Shown here: positions 1 through 7,986 of the stretch, piece by piece
Layout of the letters: each line of letters starts with the position of its first letter
Position numbering within the stretch: the first letter of the stretch is position 1
Source of the DNA: Bergeyella_A cardium
GTDB taxonomy: Bacteria; Bacteroidota; Bacteroidia; Flavobacteriales; Weeksellaceae
DNA length: 64,000 bases
Reading direction: 5' to 3' (one strand)
Assembly: GCF_030012605.2 (NCBI RefSeq)
Contig: NZ_CP114055.2
The notes under the pieces: generated by a model
Database searches by the model: none
What the model was told of the DNA's origin: nothing
What the model saw: the letters and a program-made list of their open reading frames with translations, nothing else
Position numbers and translations under genes: made by a program

Positions 1-224
1 CAGAGGGAGAGGAGGATGTATCATCAGTGGTTTATGATATGTATACAATTCCTCAGATTATGGCAAAAGCACCTATTACAGTTCAGGCAAGCACAAATGT
101 GAAGGAAGTAGCAGAAATCTTAGCTACACAAAGTTTCCACTCTATTCCAGTTCTCGATGGTGAGAAGCTCGTAGGCATTGTTACAACCACAGATTTAATA
201 AAATATCTTTTGGAACAGTACTAA
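1..224 (+). CDS. CBS-domain protein, C-terminal part (5' end outside window)
   Basis: The reading frame is open to the first base of the window, so only the last 74 or so residues are seen. An acidic linker is followed by one CBS motif: a strand, an amphipathic helix with the pattern VKEVAEILATQSFHSIPV, then the typical LVGIVTTTDLIKYLL ending. CBS domains bind adenosine nucleotides and usually occur in pairs, so a second copy probably lies upstream. Small stand-alone CBS proteins are common in flavobacteria. An internal GTG at 27 could be read as a start, but the in-frame coding upstream argues against it. The partner domain cannot be named from here. Confidence 0.8.
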   Translation, partial: EGEEDVSSVVYDMYTIPQIMAKAPITVQASTNVKEVAEILATQSFHSIPVLDGEKLVGIVTTTDLIKYLLEQY

Positions 225-288
225 TTAGCTAAATGTTTTTTAAGAATCTGTATCAGGGTTTTCTTGGTACAGATTTTTTATTTTGAGC

Positions 289-296
289 TATATTTG
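289..296 (+). promoter_or_regulatory. Bacteroidota -7 promoter element
   Basis: TATATTTG matches the Bacteroidota -7 consensus TAnnTTTG and lies 20 bp before the fumarylacetoacetate-hydrolase-family start codon. A TTG at 264-266 is a weak candidate for the -33 element. Confidence 0.55.
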
Positions 297-316
297 TAGC
301 CTTAATACCTAATAAA

Positions 317-922
317 ATGAAGATTATCTGCATCGGGAGAAACTATATTGCACATATAAATGAGCTTGGGAATGCTCAGGAGAGCAATCCTGTGGTTTTT
401 ATTAAGCCTGATACTGCCGTATTAAAAGGTTCAGATTTCTATATACCCGAGTTTTCAAATGCAGTAGATTATGAGGTAGAGCTTATTCTAAAAATCTCAA
501 AAGGAGGTAAGTATATACAAAAAGAAAATGCCCATAAGCATTATGAACAAATCGGTATCGGGATAGATTTTACGGCTCGTGATCTGCAAAATTCATTAAA
601 GGAGCGCGGACTCCCTTGGGAAATCGCCAAAAGCTTTGATGGTGCTGCTGCAATAGGCAATTTCTTCCCCAAAGAGCAGTTTAACCTCACCGATTTAAAC
701 TTTTCCCTGAAAAAAAATAATATTCTTGTGCAGCAAGGTAATACCCGGCAAATGATTTTTAGCTTTGATGAAATCATTTCTTATATTTCTCAATACTTTA
801 CCCTCCGTATTGGCGATATTATCTTTACAGGTACTCCCGCAGGAGTAGGAAAAGTAGAGGAAAATGATGCTTTACAAGGCTATATAGAAGATATTAAAGC
901 ATTAGATATTAGGATTTTTTAA
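317..922 (+). CDS. Fumarylacetoacetate hydrolase family protein (YcgM-like)
   Basis: 201 residues, the length of short FAH-fold enzymes such as acylpyruvase/oxaloacetate tautomerase. The N-terminus carries the family IGRNYxxH-type start. The metal site is visible as the glutamates of VDYEVEL around residues 56-62 and the DFTARDLQ segment near residue 90. The C-terminal GDIIFTGTPAGVG signature near residues 168-180 is complete. Members bind Mg2+ and cleave C-C bonds in acyl-pyruvates or isomerise oxaloacetate; the substrate here is not determinable. It stands alone, with its own promoter at 289-296 and a terminator hairpin at 941-960. Confidence 0.88.
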   Translation: MKIICIGRNYIAHINELGNAQESNPVVFIKPDTAVLKGSDFYIPEFSNAVDYEVELILKISKGGKYIQKENAHKHYEQIGIGIDFTARDLQNSLKERGLPWEIAKSFDGAAAIGNFFPKEQFNLTDLNFSLKKNNILVQQGNTRQMIFSFDEIISYISQYFTLRIGDIIFTGTPAGVGKVEENDALQGYIEDIKALDIRIF

Positions 923-940
923 GCAAAAAATATAAAAAGT

Positions 941-960
941 GGGTCAGAGACCCTTTTATT
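941..960 (+). terminator. Terminator hairpin after the FAH-family gene
   Basis: GGGTCAGAGACCC forms a 5-bp stem with a 3-base loop and runs into TTTTATT. The same GGGTC-N3-GACCC core recurs at 5190-5204, several times in the 5.2-5.6 kb array, and at 50197-50209. Confidence 0.65.
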
Positions 961-970
961 AAAAAAATAA

Positions 971-996
971 AAAAGGGGACAAAGTCCCCTCCCCAA
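971..996 (-). terminator. Terminator hairpin after the DUF6261 gene
   Basis: On the minus strand GGGGACTTTGTCCCC (975-989) is followed by a long T run. It lies just past the stop codon of the minus-strand DUF6261 gene, so the two convergent genes each have a hairpin. Confidence 0.65.
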
Positions 997-998
997 AC

Positions 999-1613
999 CT
1001 AACGATTGCCTCTTCTTTTTATAGTTGTTTTTGCTTGTTTTACTTCGGTGAGGATTTCATCCATCAGCCTTTTATACTTATCTGCGCCATTAATCAGGGC
1101 TTGTGCCTCTATAAGTTTGATAAGTTGGGTAAAACATTCTTGCATCTTCTTACGAACTACTTGTGATACGCCTACTTTCAGGGTAGATTTCTCAACCGTA
1201 CGGCTATTAAAGAGCTTTTCAAACTCGATATTCTCTGCTTTAAGGCTATTAACCCAAGCCATTGCGGAGATTTTCTTTAAGTCGGCAACACTTTCTGCAA
1301 GCTGAAGGTCTTGCAACATCTGAGTAATCACTCCCGTGAGCTCGCGCTGAGGAAGCCCTGATACCTTTTTGCCAAACTTTTTTATTATGAGAGTCAATCG
1401 CTCTGCGGCTTGTACTTTTTCGTTCTCAGGATACTTTGTATAGAGCTTAATATGAGTATAGAGGCAGCTGAGTAAGCGTATCCTTGTCTTGTTGCGAGTA
1501 TTCAATTCCTTTGTAAAGGCAGAGTTTATTTGCAGTTTCAGGACATTGTCCATCTCATTCATTGCAGGAAGGAATTTAGTCTCTACAAAGTCTTTTAGTT
1601 TAAGTTCTTCCAA
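999..1613 (-). CDS. DUF6261 family protein (function unknown)
   Basis: 204 residues, all helical in character, with no signal peptide or membrane segment. The composition (long amphipathic helices, many Lys and Leu) and overall pattern resemble the Bacteroidota DUF6261 family, whose function is unknown. The frame begins at a TTG codon (1613); the first in-frame ATG is at residue 18, so the true start may be about 50 bases inside. The C-terminus is basic (KRRGNR). It converges with the FAH-family gene and is followed by its own terminator. These genes are often accessory and multi-copy in related genomes; only one copy is seen here. Confidence 0.6.
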   Translation of the reverse strand: MEELKLKDFVETKFLPAMNEMDNVLKLQINSAFTKELNTRNKTRIRLLSCLYTHIKLYTKYPENEKVQAAERLTLIIKKFGKKVSGLPQRELTGVITQMLQDLQLAESVADLKKISAMAWVNSLKAENIEFEKLFNSRTVEKSTLKVGVSQVVRKKMQECFTQLIKLIEAQALINGADKYKRLMDEILTEVKQAKTTIKRRGNR

Positions 1614-2197
1614 GTCTTCTTTTTGTAAATGCGCAGCTACATTTGTAATAAACTAGAAGAAATCAATCATCTTTAATCTGCGTAAATCTGTGTTAATCAT
1701 ACTAATAAATTTTGATGGGTTAAAATTAAAAACAATTTATAATATAATCTAATTTATTTTTTGTAAAAATAGTATTTTATTTGTATTTTATTGATTATGA
1801 GAATAAAAAATTTTCATTAATAGCTTATTTTTTTATAAATAAAAGGGGATGGAACCCTATTAATTGCTTAATAATAATTAGAATATCTTGATAGAATGTT
1901 GTTTTATTTTATCTATAATTGATATAGAAAAAATTAAATATGAATTTATTTAATAATAATTATAAAAAAGGAAATAAATATATTTATTTTTAATTGTTTG
2001 TTTTTTAAAGCATTATCATAAAATATATAGATTGCTCTATTTATTAAATCAGAAGAAAGAATATCATAAATAAGAGATGCTTTAGTTTTTTATTATTTTT
2101 TATTTTGACTGCTTAAATATATATTAGCCACATAATTACTGCAGTATTCCTGTATAGCCTTATGTGGGAGTATAAAAAATGGACAAGGAATGTTTAA
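1614..2197. other. Very AT-rich stretch without an intact gene
   Basis: No open frame of useful length on either strand. From about 2100 onward short pieces look like decayed coding sequence that continues into the HTTM remnant at 2198-2434 (for instance a KMDKE-like string near 2172-2190 broken by stop codons). No RNA gene or terminator was recognised. Confidence 0.5.
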
Positions 2198-2434
2198 CTA
2201 TGTAATTATATTTTTATAGTAAAGATTTTAACATGGTTTACTATATTATTTCAACTCTCATTCCCTATCCTTATTTGGTTTAAAAGATTTAGGAATTACA
2301 TTATATTGTTAGGAGTTGTCCTGCATTTAGGAATATTTTTTATGATGAAAATAGATAATTTTTCATTTGTAATGATTTCTTGTTATACAATATTTTTAGA
2401 TAATAAATTTTACAACAAAACCTTTAAACTATGA
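2198..2434 (+). pseudogene. C-terminal remnant of an HTTM-family membrane protein
   Basis: Translating the frame that ends at TGA 2432-2434 gives 78 residues without a usable start codon. The segment includes a transmembrane stretch of the form FQLSFPILIWFKRFRNY, then ILLGVVLHLGIFFMM and a final FVMISCYTIFL. This order is what I expect at the C-terminus of HTTM proteins (horizontally transferred transmembrane domain, related to vitamin-K-dependent gamma-carboxylase). Upstream sequence is interrupted by stops in all frames, so the gene looks decayed. Its stop codon overlaps the ATG of the receptor gene at 2431 (ATGA), the normal arrangement for translationally coupled genes. The DCC-family gene two places downstream is a common HTTM partner. 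The family call rests on my reading of the pattern, without a search. Confidence 0.5.
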
Positions 2435-4788
2435 AAAAAATAATATTCATTCTGCTCCTGTTTATTTATTCATTAGTGCTCTCTCAGAGAGTTAATTATG
2501 GAGGAAGTCTCCAAAGTGCAGAAACAAAATACCATAGCATTGAGCTAAAAGGCATAGAAGGGGTAGAGGAGCGCTACCGGGAAGAAATTAAAGGAAATAA
2601 ATTCCTATTTAAAGATATTCTGATAGGTAAGTATATAAGAACCTTGCGCTCAGATAAGAATACTGTGGTAGATACTCTAATTTTAGAAAAAGAAATCCTT
2701 GATGACAGGTTGCTTATCTCTAAATCTATTGAAGGAGTGGTTATTAGTGCTCCAAAGAATAAGTTTATTCAGATGAAAAACGGTATTATTAAGGTCAATG
2801 TACAGAATAATCCCATACTTTCTTCCGGAAATGTATTTGAGTCTATCAGTAAATTGCCGGGAGTTAGCTATGATGCTATAAATGATAGATTTAAACTCAA
2901 TGGAAATACAGGTATCAGGGTAGAGATAGATGGAGAATCTCTCCTGTTAAGCGGTAATGAGCTGATGATTTACCTTAAAAACCTGCAAGCAGCCGAAGTG
3001 GAGAGCATAGAAATAAACTCCTCTCCATCAGCTAAGTATGATGCAGGCTCTGGAGCAGGAATTATCAATATAAAAACTAAAAAATTTAAGAAAGAAGGGG
3101 TCTCTGTCATCACGAATACCAATGCTACAAAAGGCAGATACTTTAAACAAAACACAGGAGCAAAAGCCCAGTATAATATTCATAATAAGAGTTTTGTGCT
3201 GAGGTATCTCAACTCCTATGGAGGAGATTTTGAGCAGGCAAATAGCCTGAAAGGCATTAGCAATAGCCTCTCTTCTGAGCAGGAAATCTATGCAAAAATC
3301 AATAATGCCAACCATAGTATAGGAGGTACTTTTGAGAACAGATTCTCTCATTCTAAGCTTACACTCAATACTAAACTTACATTCTATAATGAGGATATTC
3401 AGCAGAATACAGACTTGATATTCAAGAATAACAGCCTCCCGTATTCTGAAATTATCTCTCGGCAGATGAGTGATAACAGCCTCAGAACCTTTGATGCAGG
3501 TATAAGATATGCGTATGACTTTAAGAAATCCAGTTTAGTCCTGCGAGGGAATTATATTCGCTATAATACAAAGAATAATGCCCTCCTAAGCTCAAAGGAA
3601 GTGCAAAATATTCAGCATTTTAAGGATTTGGAAAACCGAGCTCCTAATACAGTAAATGCAGCAGTAATTCAAGTAGATTATACAAATAAAATAGACTCCA
3701 CTTCTACCATAGAATCAGGTTTAAAGTATATTTTCCAAGACATTAATAATAAAAATCTATTCTATAAAAGGGAAATTAACGGCTGGGAATATGACGAACC
3801 TAAATCTAATGCCTATACTTATAATGAACATATCGCAAGTGCATATCTCCAATACTATAAATCTTTTAAGAGAATAGATATCATATTAGGCTCGAGGGCA
3901 GAATTTTCACCTGTTTATGGCTATTCTTCTGAAAATGATTATCATCTTAAGAGAGAAGAGCTTAATATCTTCCCATTTATTAATTTTTCTTATGCAAATC
4001 AGTCTAAAAATCATCACATAAGCCTATCGTATAACAAAAAAATCAATAGACCTAATTTTAAAAACCTAATGCCATTCGTCTATTATATAGACCCTTATAC
4101 GAAAATTCTCGGAAATGCAGAGCTGAAATCAAATATCACTCATCAGCTTACCTTACAGTACCTCTATAAACAAAAATATATATTTAATATTATCTATTCA
4201 CAGAACAGAGATGCTATCTATCAGACTCATATTCACAATAAAGCTACACTTTCCTCTATGCTTACACCTGTTAATATAGATAAAATTCACTCCATTATAT
4301 TTAATGCCAATCTGTCATTTAATATGCTAAAATGGTGGAGTCTTAATGCTAATATAAACCTCTTCCGAGATAGCATAAAGTCTAATGATAATGCCCAAAA
4401 TATAAATACACAGAGCTGGGCATACCAATGGGCGATTACCAATAGATTCTCACTCCCTGCAAAGATAAATTTAACCTCTGGTTTTGATTTTATTTCCGAC
4501 TTTATACAAGGTCCCTATAAGACAACTTCTTTCTATGGACTAAGTTTAGGAATTAATCGTAATTTTATGAATAATCAGCTAAGATTTTCATTAACAGCTA
4601 ATGATGTATTTAATAGAAAGGAGATTAAGAACCATTTATTGGCACAGGAGCAGAGCTATTTCTCTCGACAAACCTTTGACTCTCGATGGATAAGGCTCTC
4701 CCTAACCTACATTTTTGATAAAGGTACAAAGAATAATACCTCTTATGATGAAGATACAGTAGATAAACTAAAATCAAGACTTAAATAA
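2431..4788 (+). CDS. TonB-dependent receptor-like outer-membrane beta-barrel protein
   Basis: 785 residues with a clear signal peptide (MKKIIFILLLFIYSLVLSQ). Residues 20-100 are a shortened N-terminal region. The plug-like domain follows: SISKLPGVSYD, a VEIDGESLLLSGNEL segment, then SPSAKYDAGSGAGIINIKTKK at about 195-215. The remainder is a beta-barrel with alternating aromatic strands and a short Lys-rich tail. This is the layout of the 'outer membrane beta-barrel family' relatives of TonB receptors in Bacteroidota. The usual N-terminal carboxypeptidase-regulatory-like domain is much reduced. The start overlaps the stop of the decayed HTTM gene and the stop overlaps the DCC gene start, so the three formed an operon. 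The ligand is unknown. Confidence 0.85.
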   Translation: MKKIIFILLLFIYSLVLSQRVNYGGSLQSAETKYHSIELKGIEGVEERYREEIKGNKFLFKDILIGKYIRTLRSDKNTVVDTLILEKEILDDRLLISKSIEGVVISAPKNKFIQMKNGIIKVNVQNNPILSSGNVFESISKLPGVSYDAINDRFKLNGNTGIRVEIDGESLLLSGNELMIYLKNLQAAEVESIEINSSPSAKYDAGSGAGIINIKTKKFKKEGVSVITNTNATKGRYFKQNTGAKAQYNIHNKSFVLRYLNSYGGDFEQANSLKGISNSLSSEQEIYAKINNANHSIGGTFENRFSHSKLTLNTKLTFYNEDIQQNTDLIFKNNSLPYSEIISRQMSDNSLRTFDAGIRYAYDFKKSSLVLRGNYIRYNTKNNALLSSKEVQNIQHFKDLENRAPNTVNAAVIQVDYTNKIDSTSTIESGLKYIFQDINNKNLFYKREINGWEYDEPKSNAYTYNEHIASAYLQYYKSFKRIDIILGSRAEFSPVYGYSSENDYHLKREELNIFPFINFSYANQSKNHHISLSYNKKINRPNFKNLMPFVYYIDPYTKILGNAELKSNITHQLTLQYLYKQKYIFNIIYSQNRDAIYQTHIHNKATLSSMLTPVNIDKIHSIIFNANLSFNMLKWWSLNANINLFRDSIKSNDNAQNINTQSWAYQWAITNRFSLPAKINLTSGFDFISDFIQGPYKTTSFYGLSLGINRNFMNNQLRFSLTANDVFNRKEIKNHLLAQEQSYFSRQTFDSRWIRLSLTYIFDKGTKNNTSYDEDTVDKLKSRLK

Positions 4789-5156
4789 TGAAACTCATTA
4801 TTCTTTATGATAACTGGTGTCCTAAATGTACCTCCTTTGCAAAGCTTATCAGTAAATTAGATTGGCTTCATTTGATAGATTGTAGAGAGCTTAGAAATAT
4901 AGAAGAGCATTCATTAGATGAACAAGGACTAAATATTTTACTCGCTAAGCAACAAATGGCATCATTTACAGATAAATGGCAGTATGGTTTTACTTCCATC
5001 TATCTTATTTTTCTAAGATTGCCTGCTTTTTGGATATTTCTTCCTGCATTTATCCTTTTAAAGCTTACAGGATTAGGGCAATTGCTCTATAAAAACTTAG
5101 CAGTAAATAGAAAAATAATACCTTTGCATTGTGATAATGAATGTAATATAAAATAA
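4788..5156 (+). CDS. DCC family thiol-disulfide oxidoreductase-like protein
   Basis: 122 residues. The N-terminus shows the family signature YDNWCPKC (residues 7-14), a CxxC in thioredoxin-like context, followed by a conserved LDW..IDCRE region. A hydrophobic segment near residues 75-97 could contact the membrane. Two further cysteines lie at the extreme C-terminus (CDNEC). DCC proteins are putative thiol-disulfide oxidoreductases and are frequently encoded beside HTTM proteins, which fits the remnant at 2198-2434. The ATG shares one base with the stop of the receptor gene. A hairpin at 5190-5208 ends the operon. Confidence 0.78.
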   Translation: MKLIILYDNWCPKCTSFAKLISKLDWLHLIDCRELRNIEEHSLDEQGLNILLAKQQMASFTDKWQYGFTSIYLIFLRLPAFWIFLPAFILLKLTGLGQLLYKNLAVNRKIIPLHCDNECNIK

Positions 5157-5187
5157 TAATATTTATTTGTTACAAAATTTTAAAAAA

Positions 5188-5210
5188 TTGGGGTCTCTGA
5201 CCCCTTTATT
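5188..5210 (+). terminator. Terminator hairpin after the DCC gene
   Basis: GGGGTCTCTGACCCC (5190-5204) followed by TTTATT. The hairpin is the same element that alternates through the adjacent tandem array. Confidence 0.55.
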
Positions 5211-5640
5211 GTCTGCACAAAAGTGTAAATTCTAAAGAAAAAATAGATTTGTGTATGCACAAAAGTGCAAAATGAAAAGAAAAAATACTTTTGTGTCGAC
5301 ACAAAAGCGCAAAATCAAAATAAAAAATGGTTTTTTGTATGCAATAATTTCATAAATCGGACAATTTGTCCTTTTGTGCATACACAAAAGTATAAAATGG
5401 AGTCATTGACCCCTTTTGTGTCGACACAAAAGTATAAAATGAAAAGAAAAAATGGTTTTGTGTATGCACAAAAGTATAAAATAGGGTCTATGACCCCTTT
5501 TGTGTTGACACAAAAGTGCAAAATCAAAATAAAAAATGAATTTATGTATACATAAAAGTATAAAATGGGGTCTTAGACCCCTTTTGTGTAAAGACAAAAG
5601 TATAAAATAGGGTCTCTGACCCCAAAGTATGGGTCTCTGA
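5205..5640. repeat. 42-bp-period palindromic tandem array, about 10 units
   Basis: The heptamer ACAAAAG (or a one- to three-base variant) recurs at 5217, 5259, 5301, 5343, 5384, 5426, 5468, 5510, 5552 and 5594: nine intervals, eight of exactly 42 bp and one of 41. Each junction is palindromic (TTTTGTGT-NNNN-ACACAAAAG); a perfect 20-bp palindrome, CTTTTGTGTCGACACAAAAG, occurs at 5288-5307 and 5413-5432. Two kinds of filler are interspersed: A-rich (AAAATGAAAAGAAAAAATGG-like) and a GGGTC-N3-GACCC hairpin. Because 42 is a multiple of three, open frames with 14-residue repeats exist on both strands, but they look like by-products. The array lies between two convergent genes. Confidence 0.85.
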
Positions 5641-5737
5641 CCCCCTTTTTGTTTTAGGAGAGGGGATTATTGTTAAGAGGATAGAGATTTAGAGAGAGGG
5701 GGAGGGGAGTATAGCGTATTGGAGAGGGATAATGAGA

Positions 5738-5772
5738 AAAAGAAAGAGGTGCTGGCAAAGCCAGCACCGCTA
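5738..5772 (-). terminator. Terminator of the DUF5689 lipoprotein / receptor operon
   Basis: On the minus strand GGTGCTGGC-TTT-GCCAGCACC is followed by TCTTTCTTTTTC. The 9-bp GC-rich stem lies about 35 bases after the lipoprotein stop codon. Confidence 0.8.
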
Positions 5773-5807
5773 ACAGTAATTAAAAAATCACTTTAATTAT
5801 GAAGATA

Positions 5808-7964
5808 TTATTTTTTATTTGCTTTTACGATAACATTATCTACTTCCCAACGGGTAGATTTGCCGTTTTCGGAAGTATATTTGAAGGCAATTCTTATGTT
5901 TTTGCTAGCAAAGTTATTCAAACTAAGCTTGCCGGAACCTACGAAACCTTTAAATCCAGATAAATCTGTATCAAAAACAGCGCTTGTGATTTCCGTCCAG
6001 CTTGTTGTAGTGGCATCACCTGTATAGTTATCGGTTACGAATACCTTTAGAGGGTTGCCATCAAAGGCTCCATCGGTTTCAAAGGAGAAATAAGCGGACT
6101 TAAATCCATTGAGCGAGATTTCTTTGGAGATAAGCCAGTCGGTATTTTTCTTTTTCTTCCCGTCGAAGAAAGCAGAAGGCTTCGGATTTCCGAAAGTTGT
6201 GGTTGTCCAAACCTCATCTCCCTCAATACTTACCGCAGTCCAGTCATTGAGATTCTCAAAACCTTCGTTAAATAATGTTACATCTTTGGTTGGGAGTGTA
6301 CCATCACATCTTGGATTGTCTAAATCTGCCCCTCTAAGGTTAAGAATCCAGAGCTGAAACTTACCATTATAGTAACCGAGCACACCTGTTACATCTCCTT
6401 TACCTGTATCTACTTCCACATCGCTTGCGAGGAGCTTGTTATCATTTGTACCGAAGTTGGCGCGCCCATTTGTTCGGAGTAGAATGGTATTCCCAGCGCA
6501 GTCTTCAAGGGTTCTGTTGCTGGTATTGGTTCCATCGGCATAGGTTTTCCCTAAATCGGAGCTTACAAACTGTAAGTCTTTTATTTTAATGTATCTACCG
6601 ACATCATTAATGCTAAGTTCGGGGAGGGTTTTCAGTGTTGGGGTTACATTAATCAGAGGCTTCTCTGTACGGAAGAAGTGTTTGTATTTATCAACATCTT
6701 CTACACGGCTTACTTCACCCTTGTATAGTCCGCCCAATTGTATTTCTCCGTTTTTGGAACCGATGTATAGGTCCTTTAAATTGACTGTAAGCGTTCTACC
6801 TACTTGGAATCGTTGGTCAGAAAATAGTCCCGTACCACTACGATCGGCAAATTGCTGATGAGAAGCGATATTAATTTTGATACCTCCTGTATTGTCCTCC
6901 ACATAAACGAATCCTGTGTGCTGTTTTCCATCTTTAAAGTTGTATGCTGCGAGGTTCCCAGACTCATCGTTTGCTGTTACAAGGGCAGTAAGGGTAGCAT
7001 TTTCGGAGATTTGGGTAAGATTGCCTTGTAGAAGGGCTTTTACTTCGGCTACGCTAAGCGCAACGGCATCTGCACTGGCTTCGCACGGCGCAATAATCTT
7101 ATCTATCCTCTCTTGATTCATATTCAAGTCAGCATCATCTACGATATAGAGCTGATAAGTGGTATTAAACTTGCTGAAAATACCCACGATATCTCCATTT
7201 CCAGAAGGAATGGTCTTAAGGGCAAAGGATGCATAGCCGCTCATTCTCGCTACTTTGTTGGCCGTAGAGCTTGTAGCGTCTATTAATTGCTTATCTGCAC
7301 TAGATCCTGTAGGAGCAAACTGCTGGCAAAGGTGTTTAGCGGCAAATTCTGCGTTTTCTATCTTCACTAAACAGCCAAGATATTGCTCGTTTCCTTTAAT
7401 CATATCACCTAAAGTCATTACTTTCGGAACGATAGTCTCTTTTTCAGAGCAAGAGCGGATAATAACTTTTGGCAAATCGGCTTCAAGGATTCTGGAAACT
7501 GAAGTTGCATTCTTCTCATTACCAAACTTTACCCCTAATTGTATTACGCCACCATACTCACCGATGGATAGCCCTGCAAGTTTTATATAAACCTTTGAGC
7601 CTTGAGGATAATGGTTGTAGGTAGAAGTAGCATCTACTGTGATTGTCAAACCTTGTGTAGGGTTTTCAGGTTTGTCCTGTATGAAAATGCTTTTGTAGAT
7701 GTTACCCGTGTGGTCAGACGAAGAAACATACCCCTCGATGTAGCGATTATCATCATTGGGGAAGTCGAAAGTCTTTTTACCATCGTATAATTTCTTTAAG
7801 TTCTCCAAAGAAATTAAAGATAGGCTTGTGTCTTGGGATAAATCACCACACTGATAGGTATTTGTATCTGGAATATCGAATTTATCTTCTTGTACGCAGG
7901 CTGTAAAGAGCAGCACAGAGGCTACAAGAGAAATCTGCTTTATTGTATTGAATATGTTTTTCAT
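5808..7964 (-). CDS. DUF5689 lipoprotein with choice-of-anchor J-like C-terminal domain
   Basis: 718 residues from the ATG at 7964, chosen because it opens a lipoprotein signal peptide ending in LFTAC (lipidated Cys23); the acidic VQEDK after the cysteine resembles the surface-export signal of flavobacterial lipoproteins. Successive OB-fold-like DUF5689 modules follow (phrases such as YIEGYVSSSDHTGNIYKSIF and SVAEVKALLQGNLT near residues 50 and 300). The last 150 residues, beginning FNEGFENLNDW, look like a choice-of-anchor J adhesion-type domain ending WEVDNVIVK. It lies 22 bp downstream of the TonB-dependent receptor in one operon, so it is probably that receptor's surface partner. OB-like folds often bind nucleic acid, which fits the neighbouring nuclease. 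The substrate is inferred. Confidence 0.8.
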   Translation of the reverse strand: MKNIFNTIKQISLVASVLLFTACVQEDKFDIPDTNTYQCGDLSQDTSLSLISLENLKKLYDGKKTFDFPNDDNRYIEGYVSSSDHTGNIYKSIFIQDKPENPTQGLTITVDATSTYNHYPQGSKVYIKLAGLSIGEYGGVIQLGVKFGNEKNATSVSRILEADLPKVIIRSCSEKETIVPKVMTLGDMIKGNEQYLGCLVKIENAEFAAKHLCQQFAPTGSSADKQLIDATSSTANKVARMSGYASFALKTIPSGNGDIVGIFSKFNTTYQLYIVDDADLNMNQERIDKIIAPCEASADAVALSVAEVKALLQGNLTQISENATLTALVTANDESGNLAAYNFKDGKQHTGFVYVEDNTGGIKINIASHQQFADRSGTGLFSDQRFQVGRTLTVNLKDLYIGSKNGEIQLGGLYKGEVSRVEDVDKYKHFFRTEKPLINVTPTLKTLPELSINDVGRYIKIKDLQFVSSDLGKTYADGTNTSNRTLEDCAGNTILLRTNGRANFGTNDNKLLASDVEVDTGKGDVTGVLGYYNGKFQLWILNLRGADLDNPRCDGTLPTKDVTLFNEGFENLNDWTAVSIEGDEVWTTTTFGNPKPSAFFDGKKKKNTDWLISKEISLNGFKSAYFSFETDGAFDGNPLKVFVTDNYTGDATTTSWTEITSAVFDTDLSGFKGFVGSGKLSLNNFASKNIRIAFKYTSENGKSTRWEVDNVIVKANKK

Positions 7965-7986
7965 TTTTGATGATTTAAAAAGTGAA

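Noticed and set aside
5265..5555. Open frames of 65-96 codons on both strands of the array, with 14-residue repeats
   Set aside because: They follow from a stop-free 42-bp repeat unit (a multiple of 3). The peptides are low-complexity, occur on both strands, and no promoter or start context supports translation.
5205..5640. CRISPR array
   Set aside because: The intervals between palindromes are not unique spacers but two recurring fillers, and no cas gene is in the window.
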